A stretch of DNA of 64,000 nucleotides from Streptomyces sp. MST-110588 (GTDB lineage Bacteria > Actinomycetota > Actinomycetes > Streptomycetales > Streptomycetaceae). The translations under genes were made by a program, and so were the position numbers. Location: positions 3,918,001-3,982,000 of the forward strand of contig NZ_CP074380.1 in NCBI RefSeq assembly GCF_022695595.1, written 5' to 3'. This document shows positions 25,025 to 32,198 of the stretch, one piece after another (the stretch's first letter is position 1; every line of letters begins with the position of its first letter). Under the pieces are notes generated by a model. That model was given only the letters and a program-made list of their open reading frames with translations, searched no databases and was not told where the DNA came from.

Positions 25025-25911
25025 GTGACAGTGGCGCGTGGGATGTTCTGGTGCGGCAGTGGCGTGCGAGCGCCGAGGACCCGGCCTCGGTCCTCCTGGA
25101 CGGCTTCCACGCGCTGAAGCACGCACTGCGCTTCGGCGGCGACGTACGGCATGTCGTCACCGACGACAAGGCCGCTGCGCTGGCCCTGGCGGCGGAACTG
25201 GCCGAGGACGTCCACGACGCCCTGGACGCCTCGGCCGTGCAGGTCCCCACACGGGTCATGCGCTCGCTCGTGCCCAAGCCGCACCCCACCGGCGTCGCGG
25301 CCCTGGCCGTACGTCCCGATGCCGGGGCGACCACCGCGCGGCTGCGGCGGACCCCTCGGCGCTCGCCCGTCGTCCTGCTGGAGAACCCGCGGAACCTGGG
25401 CAATATCGGTGCGGTCGTACGGCTCGCGGCGGGATTCGGGGCGACGGGCGTGGTCACCACGGGCAGCCTGGACCCCTGGCACCCGAACGCGGTACGCGGC
25501 AGCGCCGGCCTCCACTTCGCCGGCGCCGTACAGCGGCTCACCCTGGAGGAACTGCCGCCCGGCCCGGTGTACGCCCTGGACCCCGAAGGTACGGACATCC
25601 GTTCCCTGGTCCTGCCCGACGACGCCGTGCTGGCGTTCGGCTCCGAGCGGCAGGGGATCTCCCCCCAGTTGCGCGAGCGCGCGACCGCGTTGGTCGCGGT
25701 GCCGATGCAGCCACGCGTCTCCAGCTTCAACCTGGCCACGAGCGTCGCCATGGGACTGTTCCACTGGATGTCCCACAGCCCGTCGACCGGCCCGGTCGGC
25801 CAGACCGGCCTGTCCGGCCGGCCCGAGCAGGTCGGACAGCCCGAGCGGGCGGGCCGGCCCGTCCCGGACGACCTCTCCGGCCTCGGCGGCCTGACCGATC
25901 TGCCGGCCTGA
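25021..25911 (+). CDS. TrmH/SpoU-family RNA 2'-O-methyltransferase
   Basis: The 296-residue protein has the three SPOUT motifs: motif 1 ENPRNLGNIGAVVRLAAGFG, motif 2 FGSERQGIS, and motif 3 VPMQPRVSSFNLATSVAMGL, which forms the knot that binds SAM. An N-terminal substrate-binding part precedes them. It would methylate a ribose in tRNA or rRNA; the target cannot be read. The last ~40 residues are Gly/Pro/Arg-rich and end within a 17-bp repeat, so they are probably a recent extension. The ATG overlaps the HTTM stop (ATGA). Confidence 0.9.
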   Translation: MSDSGAWDVLVRQWRASAEDPASVLLDGFHALKHALRFGGDVRHVVTDDKAAALALAAELAEDVHDALDASAVQVPTRVMRSLVPKPHPTGVAALAVRPDAGATTARLRRTPRRSPVVLLENPRNLGNIGAVVRLAAGFGATGVVTTGSLDPWHPNAVRGSAGLHFAGAVQRLTLEELPPGPVYALDPEGTDIRSLVLPDDAVLAFGSERQGISPQLRERATALVAVPMQPRVSSFNLATSVAMGLFHWMSHSPSTGPVGQTGLSGRPEQVGQPERAGRPVPDDLSGLGGLTDLPA

Positions 25912-25975
25912 CCGATCTGCCGGTCTGACCAGTCAGTCGGCGTGACCGATCTGCCGGAGTGACCGGTCAGCCGTC
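25891..25975 (+). repeat. 17-bp tandem repeat, five units
   Basis: The unit is CTGACCGATCTGCCGGC with changes. Units 1, 2 and 4 are nearly identical, and 3 and 5 are degenerate. The first unit encodes the end of the methyltransferase and the second contains its stop codon, so the repeat has probably changed the protein's C-terminus. Confidence 0.85.
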
Positions 25976-26023
25976 CTCCGGACAGAAAGACCGGAAAGCA
26001 CCTTCCTGACTTCCTGTCCGGAG
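25976..26023. terminator. Bidirectional hairpin between convergent genes
   Basis: CTCCGGACAG and CTGTCCGGAG form a perfect 10-bp stem with a 28-base loop between the methyltransferase gene and paaN, which converge. No T-run is present, so termination efficiency is uncertain. Confidence 0.5.
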
Positions 26024-26052
26024 AACGGCACTCCTCTGGACGGCCGGGCTTC

Positions 26053-27750
26053 TCAGGCCGGCCTGCGCACCTCCACCGTCCTGAAGCGGTTCGCCACGAA
26101 CGCGCCGTCGCACAGCGCCGCGTTGGCCGCCGGATTGCCGCCCGAACCGTGGAAGTCGGAGAAGGCGGCGGTCTGGTTCACATAGACACCGCCCGTCAGG
26201 TTGAGCGAGAGCTGCGCGCACTCCTCCAGGCACGCCTCCTCGACCAGCTTCTCCACCTCCTCGGAGGTGGTGTACGCGCCGACGGTCATCGCGCCCTTCT
26301 CCCGGGTCGTTCGCCGCAGCAGGTCCACCGCGTCCGCCGCGGAATCCATGGCCACCGCGAAGGACACCGGCCCGAAGCACTCCGTCAGATACGGTGCGTC
26401 GGTGCCCGCGCCCTCCCAGAGCTTGCGCGCGCCGTCCAGCTTGACGATCACGGGCGTACGGACCGTGGCGTCGGGGAAGTCGGGGTTGGCGACCTCCCGC
26501 GAGGGCAGGGCCACCTCGCCCAGCCCCGGCGCCGCCTCCAGCCGCTCCTTGACCTGCGGATTGACGATGGCACCCAGCAGGGCGTTGGCCCGCGCGTCGT
26601 CCCCCAACAGCCCGTCGACCGCGGCGGCCAGGTCGCTGACGACCTCGTCGTAGGTCTTGGGGCCGGCGTCCGTACCGATGCCGTCCCGGGGGATGAGCAG
26701 GTTCTGCGGCGTGGTGCACATCTGGCCGCTGTAGAGGGACAGGGAGAAGGCCAGGTTGGAGAGCATGCCCTTGTAGTCGTCCGTCGAGTCGATGACGACG
26801 GTGTTGACCCCGGCCTTCTCCGTGTAGACCTCGGCCTGGCGGGCGTTGGCCTCCAGCCAGTCGCCGAAGGCCGTGGAGCCCGTGTAGTCGATGACGCGGA
26901 TCTCGGGCCGTACGGCCAGGGTCTTGGCCAGGCCCTCGTCGGGCCGGTCGACGGCCAGGCACACCAGGTTGGGGTCGAAGCCGGCCTCGCCCAGCACCTC
27001 GCGGGCCACCCGTACGGTCAGCGCCAGCGGCAGTACGGCGCGCGGGTGCGGCTTGACCAGCACCGGGTTGCCGGTGGCCAGGGACGCGAACAGGCCCGGG
27101 TAGCCGTTCCACGTGGGGAAGGTGTTGCAGCCGATCACCAGGGCGACGCCACGCGGGACGGGCTTGAACTCCTTGTCCAGTTGGAGCGGGTCCCGCTTGC
27201 CCTGGGGCTTGGACCACGAAGCCTTGTCGGGGGTGCGGGTCTGCTCGGCGTAGGCGTACGCGACCGCCTCCAGGCCGCGGTCCTGGGCGTGCGGCCCGCC
27301 GGCCTGGAAGGCCATCATGAACGCCTGGCCGCTGGTGTGCATCACGGCCTGCGCGAACTCATGGGTACGGGCGCTGATCCGGGCCAGGATCTCCAGGCAG
27401 ACCGCGGCGCGGACCAGGGCGCCGGCGTCCCGCCACGCGGGGATCGCCGCGCGCATCGCGGGCAGCAGGACGTCCACGTCCGGATGCGGGTAGGTGATGC
27501 CCAACTCCGGCCCGTAGGGCGAGACCTCGGAGCCCGTCCAGTCGTCGGTGCCGGGCTGGTCGAGCTCGAAGCGCCGGCCGCGCAGCGCCTCGAATGCGGC
27601 CTGGCCGTCCGGTGCCGCGTTCTCCCCGTACGCCTTGGGGTGCTCGGGGTGCGGCGACCAGTACGCGCGGGTGCGGATCGCTTCCAGCGCCTGGTCGAGG
27701 GTCGGGCGGTGCTTCTCGGTCAACTGCGCGGCGGTTGATTCGGCGGCCAT
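26053..27750 (-). CDS. paaN: Phenylacetate degradation aldehyde dehydrogenase PaaN
   Basis: A 565-residue aldehyde dehydrogenase-fold protein of the PaaN type. Catalytic residues are visible: C345 in LYSGQMCTTPQN and E311 in VYTEKAGVNTVV. PRGVALVIGCNTFPTWNGYPG is the N-terminal nucleotide-binding part. It oxidises the semialdehyde formed on ring opening. Unlike PaaZ of E. coli (about 680 residues), there is no C-terminal MaoC hydratase domain, so oxepin-CoA hydrolysis needs another protein. The start at MAAESTAAQL has GAGGAG ten bases upstream. It is divergent from paaH across a 360-bp region holding a TetR-type palindrome. Confidence 0.9.
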   Translation of the reverse strand: MAAESTAAQLTEKHRPTLDQALEAIRTRAYWSPHPEHPKAYGENAAPDGQAAFEALRGRRFELDQPGTDDWTGSEVSPYGPELGITYPHPDVDVLLPAMRAAIPAWRDAGALVRAAVCLEILARISARTHEFAQAVMHTSGQAFMMAFQAGGPHAQDRGLEAVAYAYAEQTRTPDKASWSKPQGKRDPLQLDKEFKPVPRGVALVIGCNTFPTWNGYPGLFASLATGNPVLVKPHPRAVLPLALTVRVAREVLGEAGFDPNLVCLAVDRPDEGLAKTLAVRPEIRVIDYTGSTAFGDWLEANARQAEVYTEKAGVNTVVIDSTDDYKGMLSNLAFSLSLYSGQMCTTPQNLLIPRDGIGTDAGPKTYDEVVSDLAAAVDGLLGDDARANALLGAIVNPQVKERLEAAPGLGEVALPSREVANPDFPDATVRTPVIVKLDGARKLWEGAGTDAPYLTECFGPVSFAVAMDSAADAVDLLRRTTREKGAMTVGAYTTSEEVEKLVEEACLEECAQLSLNLTGGVYVNQTAAFSDFHGSGGNPAANAALCDGAFVANRFRTVEVRRPA

Positions 27751-27923
27751 TGATGACCAACTCCTCGTCGTGCTGGGCCGGTACACGGTCGGTGACCGGG
27801 GACGGGAACAGGGGCGGCGGCTGGGGCCGGCTGAACTTGCGGCGGAGTCGTGACGGGACCGCGGCACGGGCGCGCTGCGGGCGGAACGGGGTCTGGGACG
27901 GGAACGGCAACGCAGCTAGAGTA

Positions 27924-27937
27924 ACCGAACGATCGGT
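27924..27937. promoter_or_regulatory. Putative PaaR-type operator between paaN and paaH
   Basis: ACCGAACGATCGGT matches ACCG-N2-CG-N2-CGGT exactly. It lies in the 360-bp divergent spacer, 174 bp from paaN and 174 bp from paaH, so one bound repressor could affect both promoters. Apart from this site and a DnaA-like 9-mer, I see no gene in the spacer. Confidence 0.7.
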
Positions 27938-27961
27938 CGGGGCAAGGGGCTCTCGCGAACC

Positions 27962-27970
27962 TGTGGACAA
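27962..27970 (-). promoter_or_regulatory. DnaA-box-like 9-mer TTGTCCACA (minus strand)
   Basis: An exact match to the preferred Streptomyces DnaA box, in the paaN/paaH spacer. Confidence 0.4.
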
Positions 27971-28110
27971 CTTTTGAAAAGCCCCTGCGAGCGGCCTGGA
28001 AGCCCGTCGGGGCGAGGCTTGGACGGGCAGCCCGGACCGCCCGAAGCGCGAGCTCGGAAGCACAAGACGGACCACCACAAGCACCAGGGACGAAACAGGA
28101 AGGCGGCCTG

Positions 28111-29622
28111 ATGACAGTCATCGCGCCGAGCAGCACCGTCGCCGTGGTCGGCACCGGCACCATGGGCCAGGGCATCGCCCAGGTCGCCCTGGTCGCGGGC
28201 CACCGCGTCACGCTCTACGACGCCGCCCCGGGCCGGGCGGAGCAGGCCGCGACCGCGATCGCCGCGCGCCTGGGCCGACTGGTCGACAAGGGCCGGCTCG
28301 CCGCCGCGGACCGTGACGCTGCCCGGGCCCGCCTGACCCCCGCCACCGGCCTCGCGGACCTGGCCGGCGCGGCGCTCGTCATCGAGGCGATCGTGGAGGA
28401 ACTGACCGCCAAGCAGGAACTGTTCCATGCCCTGGAGGACGTCGTCGGTGAAGACTGTCTGCTGGCCACCAACACCTCCTCCCTGTCGGTGACCGCCGTC
28501 GCCGGTGCCCTGCGCCACCCGGGCCGCTTCGTGGGCCTGCACTTCTTCAACCCCGCGCCGCTGCTCCCCCTCGTCGAGGTCGTCAGCGGTTTCGCGACGG
28601 ACCCGGCGGCGGCCACCACCGCGTACGAGACAGCCGCGGCCTGGGGGAAGACGCCCGTACGGAGCGCCGACACTCCGGGCTTCATCGTCAACCGCATCGC
28701 CCGCCCCTTCTACGCCGAGGCCCTGCGCCTGTACGAGGAGCGGGCCGCCGACCCCGCCACCATCGACGCGGTGCTGCGCGAGTCCGCCGGCTTCCGTATG
28801 GGTCCGTTCGAGTTGACGGACCTCATCGGCCAGGATGTGAACGAGGCCGTCACGCGCTCGGTGTGGGAGGGGTTCTTCCGGGATCCGAAGTTCACGCCGT
28901 CGCTCGCACAGCGGCACCTCGTGGCGGCCGGGCTGCTGGGCCGCAAGTCGGGGCGGGGCTGGTACGACTATGCGGAGGGTGCGGCCGAACAGCTCCCGCA
29001 CACGGCGGAGCGCTGCCCGGCGCCGGAGTCGGTGGCGGTGCACGCGAAGCTCGCCGGGCCTTCCGCGGTTCTGCGGGAGCTGATCGACGAGGCCGGCATC
29101 AAGGTCACCCGGGATCGCACGCCGGCTGAGCATGAGGGCTTCATCCGGCTGCCGGGCGGTGCGCGCCTGGCCCTGACCGACGGCTATCCCGCCACGGGCG
29201 ACACGTCCGGACCGGCCATCCGCTTCGACCTGGCGCTGGACTACCGGGCCGCGACCCGCATCGCCCTGGCGCCCGGTGCGGAGGCGTCGCCCGGGGACGT
29301 GAGGGAGGCGGTGGGCCTCTTCCAGGCGCTCGGCAAGGAAGTCAGCGTCATCGACGACGTACCGGGCATGATCGTCGCCCGTACGGTCGCGATGATCGTG
29401 GATTTCGCCGTGGACGCCGAGGCCCGGGGCATCGCGAGCCGCGCGGACATCGACACGGCCATGCGCCTGGGCGTGAACTACCCCGGCGGCCCCTTCGAGT
29501 GGGCCGAGAACGTGGGCCGCTACTGGGTGTGGGACCTGCTGGACACCATGCACCACCAGTACGCGAACGGGCGCTACGGACCGTCCTGGGCCCTGCGGCG
29601 CAGTTTGAAGCTGAACCACTAG
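28111..29622 (+). CDS. paaH: 3-hydroxyacyl-CoA dehydrogenase PaaH (double 3HCDH domain)
   Basis: A 503-residue enzyme. The Rossmann domain at 8-190 has VGTGTMGQGIAQVALVAGH as the NAD loop and LHFFNPAPLLPLVEVVSG as a family hallmark. A 3HCDH C-terminal domain follows, then a second one near 400-500 ending in GVNYPGGPFEWAENVG. The duplicated C-terminal domain is typical of PaaH/PaaC-type dehydrogenases, which oxidise 3-hydroxyadipyl-CoA. The gene leads an operon with the TetR regulator 11 bp downstream and is divergent from paaN. Other beta-oxidation steps (PaaF, G, J) are not encoded in the window. Confidence 0.93.
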   Translation: MTVIAPSSTVAVVGTGTMGQGIAQVALVAGHRVTLYDAAPGRAEQAATAIAARLGRLVDKGRLAAADRDAARARLTPATGLADLAGAALVIEAIVEELTAKQELFHALEDVVGEDCLLATNTSSLSVTAVAGALRHPGRFVGLHFFNPAPLLPLVEVVSGFATDPAAATTAYETAAAWGKTPVRSADTPGFIVNRIARPFYAEALRLYEERAADPATIDAVLRESAGFRMGPFELTDLIGQDVNEAVTRSVWEGFFRDPKFTPSLAQRHLVAAGLLGRKSGRGWYDYAEGAAEQLPHTAERCPAPESVAVHAKLAGPSAVLRELIDEAGIKVTRDRTPAEHEGFIRLPGGARLALTDGYPATGDTSGPAIRFDLALDYRAATRIALAPGAEASPGDVREAVGLFQALGKEVSVIDDVPGMIVARTVAMIVDFAVDAEARGIASRADIDTAMRLGVNYPGGPFEWAENVGRYWVWDLLDTMHHQYANGRYGPSWALRRSLKLNH

Positions 29623-29633
29623 ATGCTCTAATC

Positions 29634-30221
29634 ATGACCATGGCCAAGCGCGACACCTATACGCCCGATTCGCTGCTCGCGGTCGCCGTCGAGGTGTTCA
29701 ACGAGCGCGGTTACGACGGCACGTCCATGGAGCACCTCTCCAAGGCGGCCGGTATTTCGAAGTCCTCCATCTACCACCACGTGCGCAGTAAGGAAGAGCT
29801 GCTGCACCGTGCCATAAGCCGGGCACTGGACGGACTCTTCGGGGTCCTCCAGGAGCCCGGCGCGCAAGAGGGGCGGGCGATCGACCGGCTGGAGTATGTG
29901 GCCAGGCGCGAGGCCGAGGTGCTCATGGACGAACTTCCCTATGTGACCCTGCTGTTGCGCGTACGGGGCAACACGGACACCGAGCGCTGGGCCATGGAGC
30001 GCCGGCGGGAGTTCGACCACCAGGTGGCCGAGCTGCTCAAGCAGGCCGCCGCCGACGGTGACCTGCGGCCGGATGTGGACGTACGGCTGGCGACCCGGCT
30101 GCTCTTCGGCATGATCAATTCGATCGCGGAGTGGTACCGGCCGGGGCGCGGTGGCGCGGCGAGCCGGGAGGAGGTCGCCGAGGCCGTGGTCCGTACGGCC
30201 TTCGCGGGTCTGCGCAACTGA
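29634..30221 (+). CDS. paaR: TetR-family regulator, likely PaaR
   Basis: The 195-residue protein has an N-terminal helix-turn-helix: DSLLAVAVEVFNERGYDGTS then EHLSKAAGISKSSIYHHVRSKEELLHRA. The C-terminal ligand-binding helices include a motif seen in PaaR-like and KstR-like regulators (LRVRGNTDTERWAMERRREF). Its position 11 bp after paaH and the three TetR-type palindromes around paa genes point to control of phenylacetate catabolism, probably with phenylacetyl-CoA as inducer. The ATG at MTMAKRDTY was chosen; a second ATG lies two codons on. No clear ribosome site is visible, so it may depend on readthrough from paaH translation. Confidence 0.88.
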   Translation: MTMAKRDTYTPDSLLAVAVEVFNERGYDGTSMEHLSKAAGISKSSIYHHVRSKEELLHRAISRALDGLFGVLQEPGAQEGRAIDRLEYVARREAEVLMDELPYVTLLLRVRGNTDTERWAMERRREFDHQVAELLKQAAADGDLRPDVDVRLATRLLFGMINSIAEWYRPGRGGAASREEVAEAVVRTAFAGLRN

Positions 30222-30275
30222 GGCGGACCCGCCCCCCTCACCCGGGGCACGGGTCGAGGGCAGGCCCCTGCGCCG

Positions 30276-30767
30276 TCACTGCACCTCGGAGCCGATGTCG
30301 GACTCCTCGAAGACCAGTAACGTGCGGGTGCTGAGCACTTCCGGGATCGACTGGATACGGGTGAGGACCAGCTCCCGCAGTTCGCGGGTGTCTTTGGTGT
30401 GGACCAGCAGCAGGACGTCGAAGTCACCGCTGACCAGGGCGATGTGCGCGGCTCCGGGGAGGGCCTTGAGCTGGTCGCGCACCGTACGCCAGGTGTTCTG
30501 CACGATCTTGAGCGTGATGTAGGCGGACGCGCTCTGCCCGGCCCGTTCCTGGTCGATCCGCGCGGTGAACCCACGGATCACGCCGTCGTCGATCAGCCGG
30601 TTGATGCGGGCGTAGGCGTTGGCGCGCGAGACGTGTACCCGCTCGGCGACGGAGCGTATCGACGCCCGGCCGTCGGTCCGCAGCATGGCCAGAATCGCCC
30701 GGTCGATGGTGTCCAGCGGGCGTACCGGCGGGCGCCCCCCGGAGCTGGCCATCTGTTCGTCCGCCAT
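30276..30767 (-). CDS. bkdR: Lrp/AsnC-family regulator, likely BkdR
   Basis: A 163-residue protein with an N-terminal helix-turn-helix (LDTIDRAILAMLRTDGRASI, SRANAYARINRLIDDGVIRG) and an Lrp ligand-binding (RAM) domain (ALVSGDFDVLLLVHTKD). It is divergent from a branched-chain keto acid dehydrogenase operon, the classical place for BkdR, which senses branched-chain amino acids. The start was set at MADEQMASSG with GGGGAGG upstream; a start seven codons earlier is possible. A palindrome 43 bp upstream suggests autoregulation. Confidence 0.9.
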   Translation of the reverse strand: MADEQMASSGGRPPVRPLDTIDRAILAMLRTDGRASIRSVAERVHVSRANAYARINRLIDDGVIRGFTARIDQERAGQSASAYITLKIVQNTWRTVRDQLKALPGAAHIALVSGDFDVLLLVHTKDTRELRELVLTRIQSIPEVLSTRTLLVFEESDIGSEVQ

Positions 30768-30809
30768 ACCGCCCCGCCTCCCCTTCATGGACGCTCTGTA
30801 CTCATCTCA

Positions 30810-30837
30810 GGCTGTGGAGAACCGTTTGTCCACAGCC
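30810..30837. promoter_or_regulatory. Palindrome upstream of bkdR
   Basis: GGCTGTGGA and TCCACAGCC form perfect 9-bp arms around a 10-bp spacer. The arm size fits an Lrp-type or other dimeric site in the bkdR leader. The right arm overlaps a DnaA-box-like 9-mer (TTGTCCACA, 30826-30834), so DnaA binding is an alternative explanation. Confidence 0.5.
30826..30834 (+). promoter_or_regulatory. DnaA-box-like 9-mer TTGTCCACA
   Basis: An exact preferred Streptomyces DnaA box in the bkdR/bkdA spacer, overlapping the palindrome described above. Confidence 0.4.
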
Positions 30838-30868
30838 CGACCCTGCCTGTAGCCAAAATGTGCTGGCG

Positions 30869-30882
30869 ACCGAACAATCGGT
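30869..30882. promoter_or_regulatory. Variant PaaR-type operator between bkdR and bkdA
   Basis: ACCGAACAATCGGT differs from the paa operators only in the centre (CA instead of CG). It lies about 105 bp from each of the bkdR and bkdA start codons. Confidence 0.5.
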
Positions 30883-30989
30883 AGGGAGAGCACACCCGCT
30901 CCCGCCTTACGCATCATTCCCGCCTGTCGCCCGCCACCACCCCATATGCGGCGCTTCGCGCCACCCCTTCATCCGAGGAGGTGCTCGTC

Positions 30990-32198
30990 ATGACGGTCCT
31001 TGAACAGTCCGGCAGCAGCAGGGACTTCGGCCACAGGAACACGGAGCAATGGCCCGCCCCGCCGCCCGCCTGGCGGCCTCGTGTCGACCCCGCCCCCCTC
31101 CTCCCCGGCGCGGAGCCCCGGCGCGTGCTGGGGACGGACGCCGCGGGGCGCCTGGACGCCGCATTCCTGACCGATCTGTACGAGCGGCTGGTGCGCGGGC
31201 GCCGTTACAACACGCAGGCCACGGCGCTGACCCGGCAGGGACGGCTCGCCGTCTACCCGTCCTCCACCGGCCAGGAGGCGTGCCAGATCGCCGCCGCGCT
31301 GGCCCTGAAGGAGCAGGACTGGCTCTTCCCCAGTTACCGCGACACGCTGGCCGCCGTCGCCCGCGGGCTGGACCCCGTACAGGCCCTGACGCTGCTGCGG
31401 GGCGACTGGCACACGGGGTACGACCCGCACGAGCACCGCATCGCACCGCTGTGCACGCCCCTGGCCACCCAGCTCCCGCACGCGGTGGGACTGGCGCACG
31501 CCGCGCGCCTGAAGGGCGATGACGTCGTGGCGCTCGCGCTGGTCGGTGACGGCGGCACCAGCGAGGGCGACTTCCACGAGGCGCTGAACTTCGCCGCCGT
31601 ATGGCAGGCGCCGGTGGTCTTCCTCGTCCAGAACAACGGCTTTGCGATCTCCGTGCCGCTGGAGAAGCAGAGCGCGGCGCCGTCCCTGGCCCACAAGGCG
31701 GTCGGGTACGGCATGCCGGGCCACCTGGTGGACGGCAACGACGCGCCCGCGGTGCACGAGGTGCTCACCGAAGCCGTCGAGCGGGCGCGCCGGGGCGGGG
31801 GCCCGACGCTCGTGGAGGCCATCACCTACCGCATCGAGGCGCACACCAACGCCGACGACGCCACCCGCTACCGCACGGACAGCGCGGTCCAGGAGTGGCG
31901 GGCGCACGACCCGATATCCCTGGTCGAGCGCGAGTTGGAGGCGCGCGGGCTGTTGACGCAGAAGTTCACCGGGGCCGTCCGCGAGGGCGCCGAGGAGATG
32001 GCGGCGGACCTGCGGGCCCGTATGAACCAGGACCCGGTCCTGGACCCGATGGACCTCTTCACACATGTGTACGCCGAGCAGACCAGTCAGCTACGGGAAC
32101 AGGCGGCGCGGTTGCGGGCGGAACTGGAAGCCGAGACGAACGCCGCACCGCACGGCGAACCGAACGCCGAGGGGACAGCACAGGAGGACCGGCCATGA
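30990..32198 (+). CDS. bkdA: Branched-chain 2-oxo acid dehydrogenase E1 alpha
   Basis: A 402-residue thiamine-diphosphate enzyme subunit that decarboxylates branched 2-oxo acids with the E1 beta encoded next. The cofactor motif is present as VGDGGTSEGDFHEALNFAAV followed by QNNGFAIS (GDG-Xn-NN). Phosphorylation-loop-like EAHTNADDATRY is also present. The ATG follows GGAGGTG by seven bases; an in-frame GTG nine bases earlier is part of that ribosome site. The stop overlaps the E1 beta ATG (ATGA). This is the first of two bkd operons in the window; the N-terminus is shorter and differs from that of the second copy. Confidence 0.94.
   Translation: MTVLEQSGSSRDFGHRNTEQWPAPPPAWRPRVDPAPLLPGAEPRRVLGTDAAGRLDAAFLTDLYERLVRGRRYNTQATALTRQGRLAVYPSSTGQEACQIAAALALKEQDWLFPSYRDTLAAVARGLDPVQALTLLRGDWHTGYDPHEHRIAPLCTPLATQLPHAVGLAHAARLKGDDVVALALVGDGGTSEGDFHEALNFAAVWQAPVVFLVQNNGFAISVPLEKQSAAPSLAHKAVGYGMPGHLVDGNDAPAVHEVLTEAVERARRGGGPTLVEAITYRIEAHTNADDATRYRTDSAVQEWRAHDPISLVERELEARGLLTQKFTGAVREGAEEMAADLRARMNQDPVLDPMDLFTHVYAEQTSQLREQAARLRAELEAETNAAPHGEPNAEGTAQEDRP

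Noticed and set aside
13814..30834. DnaA-box-like 9-mers considered as a replication origin
   Set aside because: Only four boxes over 17 kb, with no dense cluster, and no dnaA or dnaN gene in the window.
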